Source: a bacterium
Lineage (GTDB): Bacteria; Patescibacteria; Saccharimonadia; Saccharimonadales; UBA4665
DNA length: 7,004 nt
NCBI GenBank assembly: GCA_021778165.1
Contig: JAJYCU010000031.1
Coordinates: forward strand, 1-7,004
Direction: 5' to 3'
The notes beneath the pieces are model-generated. The model saw nothing but the letters and a program-made list of their open reading frames with translations. It ran no database searches and was not told the DNA's origin. The number at the start of each line of letters is the position of its first letter. Within the stretch, counting starts at the first letter, position 1. Both the position numbers and the translations under genes were made by a program. Shown piece by piece: positions 1 through 5,858 of the stretch.

Positions 1-43
1 AATGATTATGATTAATAATATAAACTTAAAATTATAAGAGGAA

Positions 44-757
44 ATGATGGCAGTATATTCTAATATTGATATAAAAAATGCTATTGAAAAAAAGCATATT
101 ATTTGTCACCCTTATCAAGAAAAACAGGTTTCCGAAGCAAGTCTGGATGTTACACTTGGCTATTACTATTATAGGATTGAAAAGAAAGACGAAAGGACTA
201 TATATAATCCTTTCGATAAAGATGATGTTGCTAGATATTTCGATGGACCTTATAAGGCTATAACTCATTCACAGTGGGCAAAACAAAATGGTTTTAATTT
301 AGTAAAAAATATTCCACCTGATCATCCGGTTATAAGTTTAAAACCCAAAGAGAGAATATTAGCTCATACCGTTGAGTTTTTTGGTATTTTACCACCAGGA
401 GCATGTGAAATTCGTTCTCGTTCAAGTTGGGGTAGAAACGGTATTGCTGTTTGTTTTGATGCTGGATGGATTGATCCTGGATACATAAACAGACTAACTT
501 TAGAGATATTTAACTTAAACGACAGAGAGACTATATTATTGCCAGTTGGAGAAAGAATAGCTCAAGCGATTTTTCATAAAACTGGGCCTGTTGAGGGAAA
601 TTATGGAAACGGTCGAGATGGTTTTAGCGGTAAATACCAAAAAGGGACAAATTTAGATGAGATTATTAGAACTTGGTCTCCTGATTCTATGCTGCCAAAA
701 GCATATTTAGACAGTCGAATGTTGCCGCCTAAAATTAAAAATTCTCTATATGATTAG
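44..757 (+). CDS. dcd: dCTP deaminase / dUTPase-superfamily protein
   Basis: The protein has 237 residues and belongs to the trimeric dCTP deaminase/dUTPase fold, which makes dUTP or dUMP from dCTP for thymidylate synthesis in the cytosol. Visible marks are EASLDVTLG at about 31-39, the RSSWGR loop at 126-131 (matching the substrate-binding Ser and Arg of E. coli Dcd), AGWIDPG at 140-146, and LTLEIFN with Glu154 at the position of the catalytic Glu. The residue after Ala140 is Gly, where E. coli Dcd has His; I associate AG-x-IDPG with bifunctional deaminase-dUTPases, so dUMP may be the direct product, but this is inference. It is longer than the usual 170-195 residues because of an extra stretch at about 50-95 and a C-terminal extension from about 185. 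AAGAGGAA at 36-43 lies too close to ATG 44; the second ATG at 47 has better spacing and may be the true start. It overlaps the next gene by 8 bases. Confidence 0.85.
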   Translation: MMAVYSNIDIKNAIEKKHIICHPYQEKQVSEASLDVTLGYYYYRIEKKDERTIYNPFDKDDVARYFDGPYKAITHSQWAKQNGFNLVKNIPPDHPVISLKPKERILAHTVEFFGILPPGACEIRSRSSWGRNGIAVCFDAGWIDPGYINRLTLEIFNLNDRETILLPVGERIAQAIFHKTGPVEGNYGNGRDGFSGKYQKGTNLDEIIRTWSPDSMLPKAYLDSRMLPPKIKNSLYD

Positions 758-2552
758 ACCTGGAAAAAAAATTATAATTGAGTCAATCAGTGGTAAAGAT
801 AACCTTGAATTTATCAGCGGTATAGAAAAAATTCTGTCACTAAATAAGTCACATACTAAGGTATTTACTTCTATTGAACAGTACGACGACGTGTTAGTAA
901 ATTTACTTTCTAGAATTGAATCGTCAGTTGATATAGAAATGGATATTGTATCCAACTTATATCTATATAATGCCGCTTTTACGAGAATATCTGAAAAAAT
1001 AAATGCCTATACTAATGCAGGAATTAATTGTTTAATTAGCAATACTTACCTAAAACTTTTGTCTAATATACATTCCTTTGGATATAACTCAACAAAATCT
1101 AATCAATTATCATCAATCGTAATAAATGCTAGTAAGAATTTTAATCCTGATTTAGTAATAATATTAACTGATAGTCTTTCTAAAGATGAACCCAAAAAAC
1201 AGTTTTATTTAAGTTTATCCAACTCTGTTAACTTATTATTTATTAACACCACAAATTCATTTACCAAAAATTTAAAATTAATAGAAAAGCAATTACTACA
1301 TTCTAATAAAAAGAGTGCTTTGCCCAGTAACCAATCCAACAATATTTTAAGCTTAGACATAAATTATAAAAAACAAATTTCAGGATTCCAGATATCGATC
1401 CCAATGTTCTATAAACAGTTAACAAAACAGTTATCGTTGGATTATTCTCTAATAATTCCAGAACCAATGTTTATAATTCAATACTTCAACCAGATTTCAG
1501 CACTTTCCAATTTTTATTTGTCACTAAACTTACACAACATCAACACAATTTCACCAAGTCCCGTAATTAATTTTAATGTATCAGAAGTTGATTCTAAATT
1601 TGTAGTTCCAAAAAATTCAACTATTGTTTTTAAAACTAAATATTTACAATTAATAAACGAGATTTATGGATCGTATACTAAACTTTTTAATAAATTTAAA
1701 GGACATCCTAAAGTTGGCAATTTATATAAGATGTTACCTTTATCTTTAAAAACGAATCTCCTTACTCGAATTAATGAGTCAGATATAACTAATTTAATTA
1801 CTGAATTATCGTTAGTTGACTTACCCGAGATGAATCAGATTGTTCATGATTTAAACATTTCAGATCATGAGTTTACTGGCATGAAGACAATAAATCCACC
1901 CAACATTCTTCTGAATTTGGCAAATAATCTTTATGGAAAAAAATATGATAGCATTGATAATCTTGAGACGAAACTTATTGATTTTTATCCCAAAAACGAG
2001 TTCAGCATCATTAATGGATACATGTACAAGTATTCGGGTTTAGATTTCGAAAAAACATCACAAATTGTAACTAAATTAAATTTTGACCAAAAAACTAATA
2101 TACTGAAAAATTATATTGAAAAGTATCCTAATAATACTACTGCCGACGATGGATTTTTTATATTTGAAACATATTTAAGTATTTATAGTTTAGATTTTCT
2201 AGTAAGATTCTTAGGCTTGTCTTCTGTCTTTGTCCAAAGTCTAAGTCCTAGGTATGGATACCATCTACCCGATTTTATTGTCGATAGACAAGATATAGAA
2301 GAATTTCAAAATGCCTTCGACACAAGTCTATCGTTACAAAAATTACTTTCAGAGCATTTCAAAGACGAATCGACTCAGTACGGTTTACTATACGGTAATT
2401 TAGTGAGAACAAAGTTAAGATTTAATTCAGTCCAACTTAATAAACTACTGAATTCAGATAAACTATCAAACGATACAGAACTAGATAGTTTTAAAGAAGA
2501 AATTAAAAAACTAATACAACAAAACATTTCAACCTCAATGTTTAACAAATAG
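750..2552 (+). CDS. Fusion protein: degenerate thymidylate-kinase-like domain plus two ThyX-like domains
   Basis: The product has 600 residues. Residues 1-170 follow the thymidylate kinase pattern: a KKIIIESISG start (kinases have a FEGIDGSGKST-like P-loop), YLYNAAFTRIS at 71-81 (compare LLYAADRAQH), ISNTYLKLLSNIHSFGY at 96-112 (compare the DRY...AYQGYG segment) and NPDLVIILTD at 132-141. Residues about 200-370 and 385-570 resemble the two halves of long tandem FAD-dependent thymidylate synthases. KMLPLSLKT...NESDITNLITELS at 327-354 and YGLLYGNLVRTKLRFNSVQLNKLL at 544-567 both match the ThyX 'LPL...N.REL.H..ELR' region. RFLGLSSVFVQSLSPRY at 486-502 sits where ThyX has RHRxxSxxxxSxRY. The P-loop Lys/Ser-Thr, the kinase DR, and the ThyX His and second Arg are all missing. 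No frameshift is seen. The protein is rich in Asn, Ser, Leu and Ile, suggesting fast divergence. No Shine-Dalgarno is visible, so translation probably depends on coupling to dcd. Activity is doubtful; a regulatory or scaffold role is possible. Confidence 0.6.
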   Translation: MIRPGKKIIIESISGKDNLEFISGIEKILSLNKSHTKVFTSIEQYDDVLVNLLSRIESSVDIEMDIVSNLYLYNAAFTRISEKINAYTNAGINCLISNTYLKLLSNIHSFGYNSTKSNQLSSIVINASKNFNPDLVIILTDSLSKDEPKKQFYLSLSNSVNLLFINTTNSFTKNLKLIEKQLLHSNKKSALPSNQSNNILSLDINYKKQISGFQISIPMFYKQLTKQLSLDYSLIIPEPMFIIQYFNQISALSNFYLSLNLHNINTISPSPVINFNVSEVDSKFVVPKNSTIVFKTKYLQLINEIYGSYTKLFNKFKGHPKVGNLYKMLPLSLKTNLLTRINESDITNLITELSLVDLPEMNQIVHDLNISDHEFTGMKTINPPNILLNLANNLYGKKYDSIDNLETKLIDFYPKNEFSIINGYMYKYSGLDFEKTSQIVTKLNFDQKTNILKNYIEKYPNNTTADDGFFIFETYLSIYSLDFLVRFLGLSSVFVQSLSPRYGYHLPDFIVDRQDIEEFQNAFDTSLSLQKLLSEHFKDESTQYGLLYGNLVRTKLRFNSVQLNKLLNSDKLSNDTELDSFKEEIKKLIQQNISTSMFNK

Positions 2553-2566
2553 TCAGTAACTACAGA

Positions 2567-2595
2567 TTGACTTTAATCGAAAATTGGATTAAAAT
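2567..2595 (+). promoter_or_regulatory. Promoter of the L10-L12 operon
   Basis: A TTGACT -35 box (2567-2572), a 17-base spacer and a TAAAAT -10 box (2590-2595) give a near-consensus sigma70-type promoter directly after the stop codon of the preceding gene. Transcription would start near 2602 and leave a leader of about 144 bases before rplJ. The inverted repeat TTTAATC (2572-2578) / GATTAAA (2587-2593) fills the spacer and touches both boxes, which could be an operator or chance in AT-rich DNA. Confidence 0.7.
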
Positions 2596-2601
2596 TATTA
2601 T

Positions 2602-2745
2602 CAAGTTGCTAATGACAGTGACCGTTTATATTAAAAAATAAACTTAATTTGTCACCTAAGCGTTTATTTATTCTAATAAATACAGCAGCCTTCAGTAGTT
2701 AAAGGTCGATACTGCCGATATTAAAAGCATTTTAAAGGAAATTTA
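2602..2745 (+). ncRNA. Structured 5' leader of rplJ, L10-leader-like
   Basis: This untranslated leader lies between the predicted transcription start and rplJ. In many bacteria the L10(L12)4 complex binds the rplJ leader and represses its own synthesis. A nested hairpin is visible: GTGAC (2618-2622) with GTCAC (2651-2655), enclosing GTTTAT (2624-2629) with ATAAAC (2638-2643), separated by an asymmetric internal loop. A second hairpin is TATTTAT (2665-2671) with ATAAATA (2676-2682). A third is CAGTA (2693-2697) with TACTG (2710-2714), followed by CCGA; the CAGTAG...CTGCCGA arrangement resembles the known L10 leader motif. TTAAAA/TTTTAA at 2721-2735 runs into the ribosome binding site (AAAGGA, 2734-2739). 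No U-tract terminator is seen, so control would be translational. Assignment to the L10-leader family rests on motif memory and position. Confidence 0.55.
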
Positions 2746-3276
2746 ATGGCTTTAACAAAATTACAAAAGAATCAGCTTATTAGCGAAGCTACTGATTTAT
2801 TCAGTAAATCAAAAATTGTAGTAATGGCTAATTACATGGGAAGTGATGTAAAGGATTTGCACGATATTAGATTAAGTGCAAAAGATTCAAATACATTCAT
2901 AAAGGTATTTAAGAATAGATTGGTCATCCAGTCTCTAAAAAGTATTGAAAAATTTAAAGATACTGACACTTCAGAAATTAAAGAGATGTTACTATACGCC
3001 TTTAACTCTGAAGACGAGTTGGCTCCAGCTCAATTGCTGGCTAACTTATCTAAAAAGATTCCATCAATTAAATTTGCTGGAGCTTATTTAGCAGACGGTT
3101 CATTTATCGACTCAGAATCGGTGGCTGAACTATCGAAATTACCAAGTAAAAAACAGCTTCAAGCTATGCTTGTTGGTACTCTGGCAGCACCATTGTCTGG
3201 TCTAACTCGAGTACTACAAGGTAACTTAACTGGTTTTATGAATGTTTTACAAGCAAGATCAAATTCAATTAATTAA
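2746..3276 (+). CDS. rplJ: Large-subunit ribosomal protein L10 (uL10)
   Basis: The protein has 176 residues, normal for bacterial L10. It forms the base of the ribosomal stalk, binding 23S rRNA with its N-terminal domain and L7/L12 dimers with its C-terminal helix. The N-terminal domain shows the family pattern: a helix at 4-20, [20 protein letters not shown] (about 23-42) and [14 protein letters not shown] (about 51-64). [34 protein letters not shown] follows at about 105-137. The C-terminal helix [20 protein letters not shown]...VLQAR (about 144-171) is the L12-binding part; two roughly ten-residue repeats suggest room for about two dimers (inference). The start is supported by AAAGGA six to seven bases upstream. 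It is followed by rplL after 11 bases. Upstream is not rplA, unlike the classical order. Confidence 0.96.
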   Translation: MALTKLQKNQLISEATDLFSKSKIVVMANYMGSDVKDLHDIRLSAKDSNTFIKVFKNRLVIQSLKSIEKFKDTDTSEIKEMLLYAFNSEDELAPAQLLANLSKKIPSIKFAGAYLADGSFIDSESVAELSKLPSKKQLQAMLVGTLAAPLSGLTRVLQGNLTGFMNVLQARSNSIN

Positions 3277-3287
3277 GGAGATACACT

Positions 3288-3698
3288 ATGTCAACAGAAG
3301 ATAAAAAAGTAGAAGTTCCAAAAGAGTTCGAATCAATAGTCAAAGAACTTGATAAAATGTCAGCTCTTGAAATATCAAAGTTTGTTCATTTTCTTGAAGA
3401 GTATTGGGATGTTTCAGCTGCCCCAGCTGCTGCTATCGCAGTTTCTGCCCCAGCTGCCGGTGAAGGCGCTTCAGAAGAAACCGCTAAAAGCGAATACGAC
3501 GTTACTCTAAAAGACGCTGGTAATCAAAAAGTAGCAGTCATTAAAGCAGTCAAAGATTTAACTGGCTTAGGTCTTGGAGAGGCAAAAGCTTTAGTCGACG
3601 CTGCACCAAAGGTTATTTTAGAAAAAGCAAAGAAAGAAGATGCAGAAAACGCAAAGAAGGTCTTAGAAGAGGCTGGAGCTACAGTCGATTTAGTTTAA
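3288..3698 (+). CDS. rplL: Large-subunit ribosomal protein L7/L12 (bL12)
   Basis: The protein has 136 residues, slightly longer than the usual 120-130 because of an N-terminal extension of about 12 charged residues. L7/L12 is the mobile stalk protein that recruits and stimulates translational GTPases. The N-terminal dimerisation and L10-binding helices lie at about 13-40 ([25 protein letters not shown]). The Ala/Pro/Gly-rich flexible hinge lies at about 43-66. The C-terminal factor-binding domain spans about 69-136 and carries the hallmark [20 protein letters not shown] and the closing [16 protein letters not shown] at 3275-3280, overlapping the rplJ stop, sits seven bases before the ATG and is the strongest ribosome binding site in the window, fitting the several-fold excess of L12 over L10. 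Codons are richer in G+C in the hinge (GCT/GCC Ala). Confidence 0.97.
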   Translation: MSTEDKKVEVPKEFESIVKELDKMSALEISKFVHFLEEYWDVSAAPAAAIAVSAPAAGEGASEETAKSEYDVTLKDAGNQKVAVIKAVKDLTGLGLGEAKALVDAAPKVILEKAKKEDAENAKKVLEEAGATVDLV

Positions 3699-3722
3699 TT
3701 TATTGAATTAAATTAACATATT

Positions 3723-3731
3723 TTATCCACA
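3723..3731 (+). promoter_or_regulatory. DnaA-box consensus sequence
   Basis: TTATCCACA matches the E. coli-type DnaA box exactly and overlaps the left arm of the inverted repeat. It lies upstream of the transcript direction leading to dnaX and dnaB. Only one such box was noticed, so this is not an origin. At this base composition a single exact match arises by chance in a 7 kb window at about one in ten (rough estimate). Confidence 0.3.
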
Positions 3732-3773
3732 GTTATTGATGTAGTTCTTTGACTTGAGTCAATAACTGTGATA
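3724..3773 (+). repeat. Large inverted repeat after rplL, possible terminator or operator
   Basis: CACAGTTATTGA (3728-3739) and TCAATAACTGTG (3759-3770) are perfect 12-base inverted arms around a 19-base loop. Three more A-T pairs (3724-3726 with 3771-3773) extend the stem past one bulged C at 3727. Only four T follow (3774-3777), so it is a weak match to an intrinsic terminator. It lies 25 bases after the rplL stop, the right place for ending the L10-L12 transcript. A second, smaller palindrome, TTGACT-TG-AGTCAA (3749-3762), overlaps the loop and right arm and could form a competing hairpin. Confidence 0.6.
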
Positions 3774-3777
3774 TTTT
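3749..3777 (+). promoter_or_regulatory. Probable promoter for the 171-residue protein gene
   Basis: A TTGACT -35 box (3749-3754), a 17-base spacer and TATTTT (3772-3777), preceded by TGA as in an extended -10 element, form a plausible promoter. The -35 box is one half of the palindrome TTGACTTGAGTCAA, and the right arm of the larger inverted repeat fills the spacer, so a protein bound to either palindrome would block RNA polymerase. The predicted start near 3784 leaves a 5' untranslated region of about 38 bases. Confidence 0.5.
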
Positions 3778-3786
3778 ACAACTAGT

Positions 3787-3792
3787 AAGGAG
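3787..3792 (+). promoter_or_regulatory. Displaced Shine-Dalgarno sequence
   Basis: AAGGAG is as strong as the rplL site but ends 29 bases before the annotated ATG at 3822. No in-frame ATG, GTG or TTG start lies nearer, and the reading frame is closed by TAA at 3786-3788. It directly abuts another ATG (3793) that would encode only 18 residues (stop at 3847-3849) and overlaps the main gene in a different frame. The A-rich stretch 3798-3820 between the site and the start may serve in initiation. Confidence 0.45.
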
Positions 3793-3821
3793 ATGGGAAG
3801 AAAAACAAACCAAAAATCAAC

Positions 3822-4337
3822 ATGCCTGATATCCCAGATAAACAAGTAAAACGAATACTTAACTTAATATCCGAAGCTGAGACAAACTTAGCTGCGGCTC
3901 ATGAGTTAATTTACTCAATCATTGGCCCAGATCTTTCTGATTCTAAAAAAGATTCTCTTGAAGAACCAGTCGCAGGCAAGATTATTGAGGGAGTTTTCGA
4001 TGGCCAAAACATGGTTGGTTCTGATAATAAAACCTATCCTGTACCAGCTAACTATGCTTCAAAATCTAAACTAGTCCAGGGAGACATACTTAAATTAACA
4101 ATCGGTGATGATGGTGCATTTCTTTACAAACAAATTGGCCCAATCGCAAGAAAACAACTAGTAGGTACTCTAAAGCTAGAAAACGGCCATTATTTTGTTG
4201 ATGTAAATGATAAAAAATTGAGAGTTCTTTTAGCTTCTGTTACTTATTTTAAAGCTAAGCCAGGGGATCAAGTTAGCATTAATGTTCCCGAAGACGACTC
4301 TAATACGGAATGGGCAGCACTGGAAGCTGCACTATAA
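3822..4337 (+). CDS. Conserved uncharacterised protein of CPR type, downstream of rplL
   Basis: I do not know a function for this 171-residue protein, but its core resembles uncharacterised proteins I remember from Candidate Phyla Radiation genomes. Residues 5-35 form a charged amphipathic helix (QVKRILNLISEAETNLAAAHELIYSII), a possible coiled coil. After an acidic linker comes a beta-rich stretch at about 50-105 with GVFDGQNMVGSD, the very regular YPVPANYASKSKLVQGDILKL (72-92) and YKQIGP (102-107). A second beta-rich part at about 110-165 contains KLRVLLASVTYFKAKPGDQV and ends in an acidic tail with EWAALEAAL. The paired strands and 'GD.L/V' turns suggest small barrel (OB- or SH3-like) folds, by inference only. 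There is no signal peptide, membrane segment or cysteine. It lies between the ribosomal stalk genes and dnaX, probably with its own promoter. A role tied to translation or replication is a guess from position. Confidence 0.8.
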   Translation: MPDIPDKQVKRILNLISEAETNLAAAHELIYSIIGPDLSDSKKDSLEEPVAGKIIEGVFDGQNMVGSDNKTYPVPANYASKSKLVQGDILKLTIGDDGAFLYKQIGPIARKQLVGTLKLENGHYFVDVNDKKLRVLLASVTYFKAKPGDQVSINVPEDDSNTEWAALEAAL

Positions 4338-4357
4338 TTCTTTTTATATTAGTTTTT

Positions 4358-4383
4358 ATATAGTTTAATCTATCAAACTATAT
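4358..4383 (+). repeat. AT-only inverted repeat before dnaX
   Basis: ATATAGTTT (4358-4366) and AAACTATAT (4375-4383) are perfect 9-base arms around an 8-base loop, ending 14 bases before the dnaX start. No T-tract follows on either strand, so it does not look like an intrinsic terminator. TATATT at 4379-4384 could act as a -10 box without a clear -35; transcription would then begin near 4391, leaving almost no leader. An operator or promoter role is possible; chance is not excluded in this AT-rich gap. Confidence 0.4.
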
Positions 4384-4397
4384 TAAAATTAATGTAA

Positions 4398-5849
4398 ATG
4401 AGGCAGGCACTATATAGAAAGTATAGATCTAATAGTTTGAATGATGTCGTAGGACAAGATTCAATTATTAAGACATTACTAAATTCTATAAAAGAATCGA
4501 AAATTAGTCATGCGTATCTTTTTGTCGGACCTAGAGGGGTAGGAAAGACATCTGTTGCCAGGATTTTAGCTCATAAGATAAATAACCTAGACTATAAAAC
4601 CGAAGATCATCACGTTGATATTATAGAAATCGATGGAGCTAGTAATCGTGGTATTGATGAAATTAGAGACCTAAGAGAGAAATCTTCGATTGCTCCGACT
4701 AATTCTAAGTATAAAGTTTATATAATTGATGAAGTTCACATGCTTACTATGCAAGCATTTAATGCGCTTTTAAAGTTACTCGAAGAACCACCTTCTCATG
4801 TAGTTTTTATTTTAGCTACAACCGAAATACAAAAGGTTCCAGAAACAATTATTTCTAGAACTCAAAAATTTACATTTAGACCGATCGATGATTTAAGTAT
4901 TATTGAACGTCTTAAAGTTATATCTAAGAAAGAGAATATAAGTATATCTGACGATGCTCTGAAGTTAATTGCTCAAATATCGGATGGTGGTCTCAGGGAT
5001 GCGATTAGCATACTAGATCAACTCTCATCTATGTCCATGAAAATTGAGAGAGATAATGTATCAGAATTAATCGGGTTACCTCCAGATAATGAAGTAAATA
5101 AAATAGTAGAAGGGGTTCTGACGCATAGTTTAGGTGTAAACCAACTATTCACTATCATAGATGAATTAAACGATCAAGGAGTTGATATTAAGGTATTAAC
5201 TGCATCAATCATTGATCAACTTAAGTTTAGATTATTATCTGAGCCAATATATTCAAACAACAAAGAAATTATTGATTTAATGAAAACACTTCTTGAAGTA
5301 AACGAAAAATCTAATTTTAAAGATTATTTAAAAGTTGTACTTGCTGGTTATATATTAAATACCAGTCAAAATACCCAATCTTCCAATGATAATTTGATTC
5401 CTATCAAAAAAACACCTCCACCTACTATTGAGGTAAAGGTACCTAAAAAGAATAGCGTAATTAGTTCCGATGTTAGTAGTTTAAAGTCTATCTGGGAGAA
5501 TGTATTATCTAGTCTGAAAGAGACTCATTCTACCTTATATAGTACATTGATGATGTCAAAGGTTAATTTTATAGACGAAAAAACAATAGAAGTAGTATTT
5601 AAATATAAATTTTATGCTAATCAACTTAAGAATCAAAAAAATTTCAAAATTATCTCGGATATTCTGTCAGAAATCGGCACATCTAACATTAGTATAATTA
5701 CCTCTTTTGATAAAAACTTAGTTGTGAAAAACTCAGAAAACTCAGAAAATGATATAATTGATGACACTAGCGAAGTGGTTAATCAAAAAACTGTTTTCGA
5801 AGTTTTTGAAGGTGCAGAAATATTTAACGAAGATTCTGGGATAATTTAA
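4398..5849 (+). CDS. dnaX: DNA polymerase III clamp-loader subunit gamma/tau
   Basis: The 483-residue protein loads the sliding clamp at the replication fork. The typical start MRQALYRKYRS fixes the N-terminus. Walker A is GPRGVGKT (44-51), the DEVH Walker B box is at 111-114, and the SRT sensor/arginine-finger motif is at 153-155 (most homologues have SRC). FNALLKLLEEPP (121-132) and GGLRDAISILDQLS in the lid domain are family hallmarks. The oligomerisation domain ends near 330. A Pro/Lys linker (about 336-356) precedes a tau-type C-terminal domain at about 361-445 (LKSIWENVLSSLK... IEVVFKYKFYANQL) and an acidic tail. The four-cysteine zinc module normally between Walker A and EIDAASNRG is absent: only about 17 residues separate LAHKIN from DIIEIDGASNRG, and the protein has no cysteine. 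No Shine-Dalgarno is visible; ATG-TAA-ATG (4392-4400) surrounds the start. dnaB follows after 9 bases, implying an operon. Confidence 0.95.
   Translation: MRQALYRKYRSNSLNDVVGQDSIIKTLLNSIKESKISHAYLFVGPRGVGKTSVARILAHKINNLDYKTEDHHVDIIEIDGASNRGIDEIRDLREKSSIAPTNSKYKVYIIDEVHMLTMQAFNALLKLLEEPPSHVVFILATTEIQKVPETIISRTQKFTFRPIDDLSIIERLKVISKKENISISDDALKLIAQISDGGLRDAISILDQLSSMSMKIERDNVSELIGLPPDNEVNKIVEGVLTHSLGVNQLFTIIDELNDQGVDIKVLTASIIDQLKFRLLSEPIYSNNKEIIDLMKTLLEVNEKSNFKDYLKVVLAGYILNTSQNTQSSNDNLIPIKKTPPPTIEVKVPKKNSVISSDVSSLKSIWENVLSSLKETHSTLYSTLMMSKVNFIDEKTIEVVFKYKFYANQLKNQKNFKIISDILSEIGTSNISIITSFDKNLVVKNSENSENDIIDDTSEVVNQKTVFEVFEGAEIFNEDSGII
5406..5412 (+). other. A7 run in dnaX, candidate slippage site
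   Basis: Seven A residues encode Lys337-Lys338 and the first base of Thr339, just after the oligomerisation domain. A -1 shift meets TGA at 5429-5431 and a +1 shift meets TAA at 5434-5436, so either would yield a gamma-like product of about 345 residues containing the ATPase and oligomerisation domains but not the tau domain. dnaX of E. coli (ribosomal frameshift) and Thermus (polymerase slippage on an A run) make gamma in comparable ways. Use of this site is inference. Confidence 0.35.
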
Positions 5850-5858
5850 GGCTATAAA

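Noticed and set aside
1..43. End of an upstream gene or a promoter for dcd
   Set aside because: The stretch is too short and AT-rich to identify a coding frame or paired -35/-10 boxes; only the ribosome site at 36-43 is supported.
32..955. Small frames on the minus strand (32-268, 746-955) and a second + frame at 78-263
   Set aside because: They lie inside dcd or the fusion gene in other phases, show no ribosome site or family pattern, and are explained as shadows of the real genes.
2606..2632. Second promoter TTGCTA / TATATT in the rplJ leader
   Set aside because: The spacer is only 15 bases and the -35 match is weak, while a much better promoter lies just upstream; the same bases take part in the leader hairpins.
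4314..4345. GCAGC/GCTGC hairpin (4314-4330) with a later T5 run (4341-4345) as a terminator of the 171-residue gene
   Set aside because: The stem is only five pairs, lies inside the coding region, and the T run starts ten bases after it, so it does not fit an intrinsic terminator.
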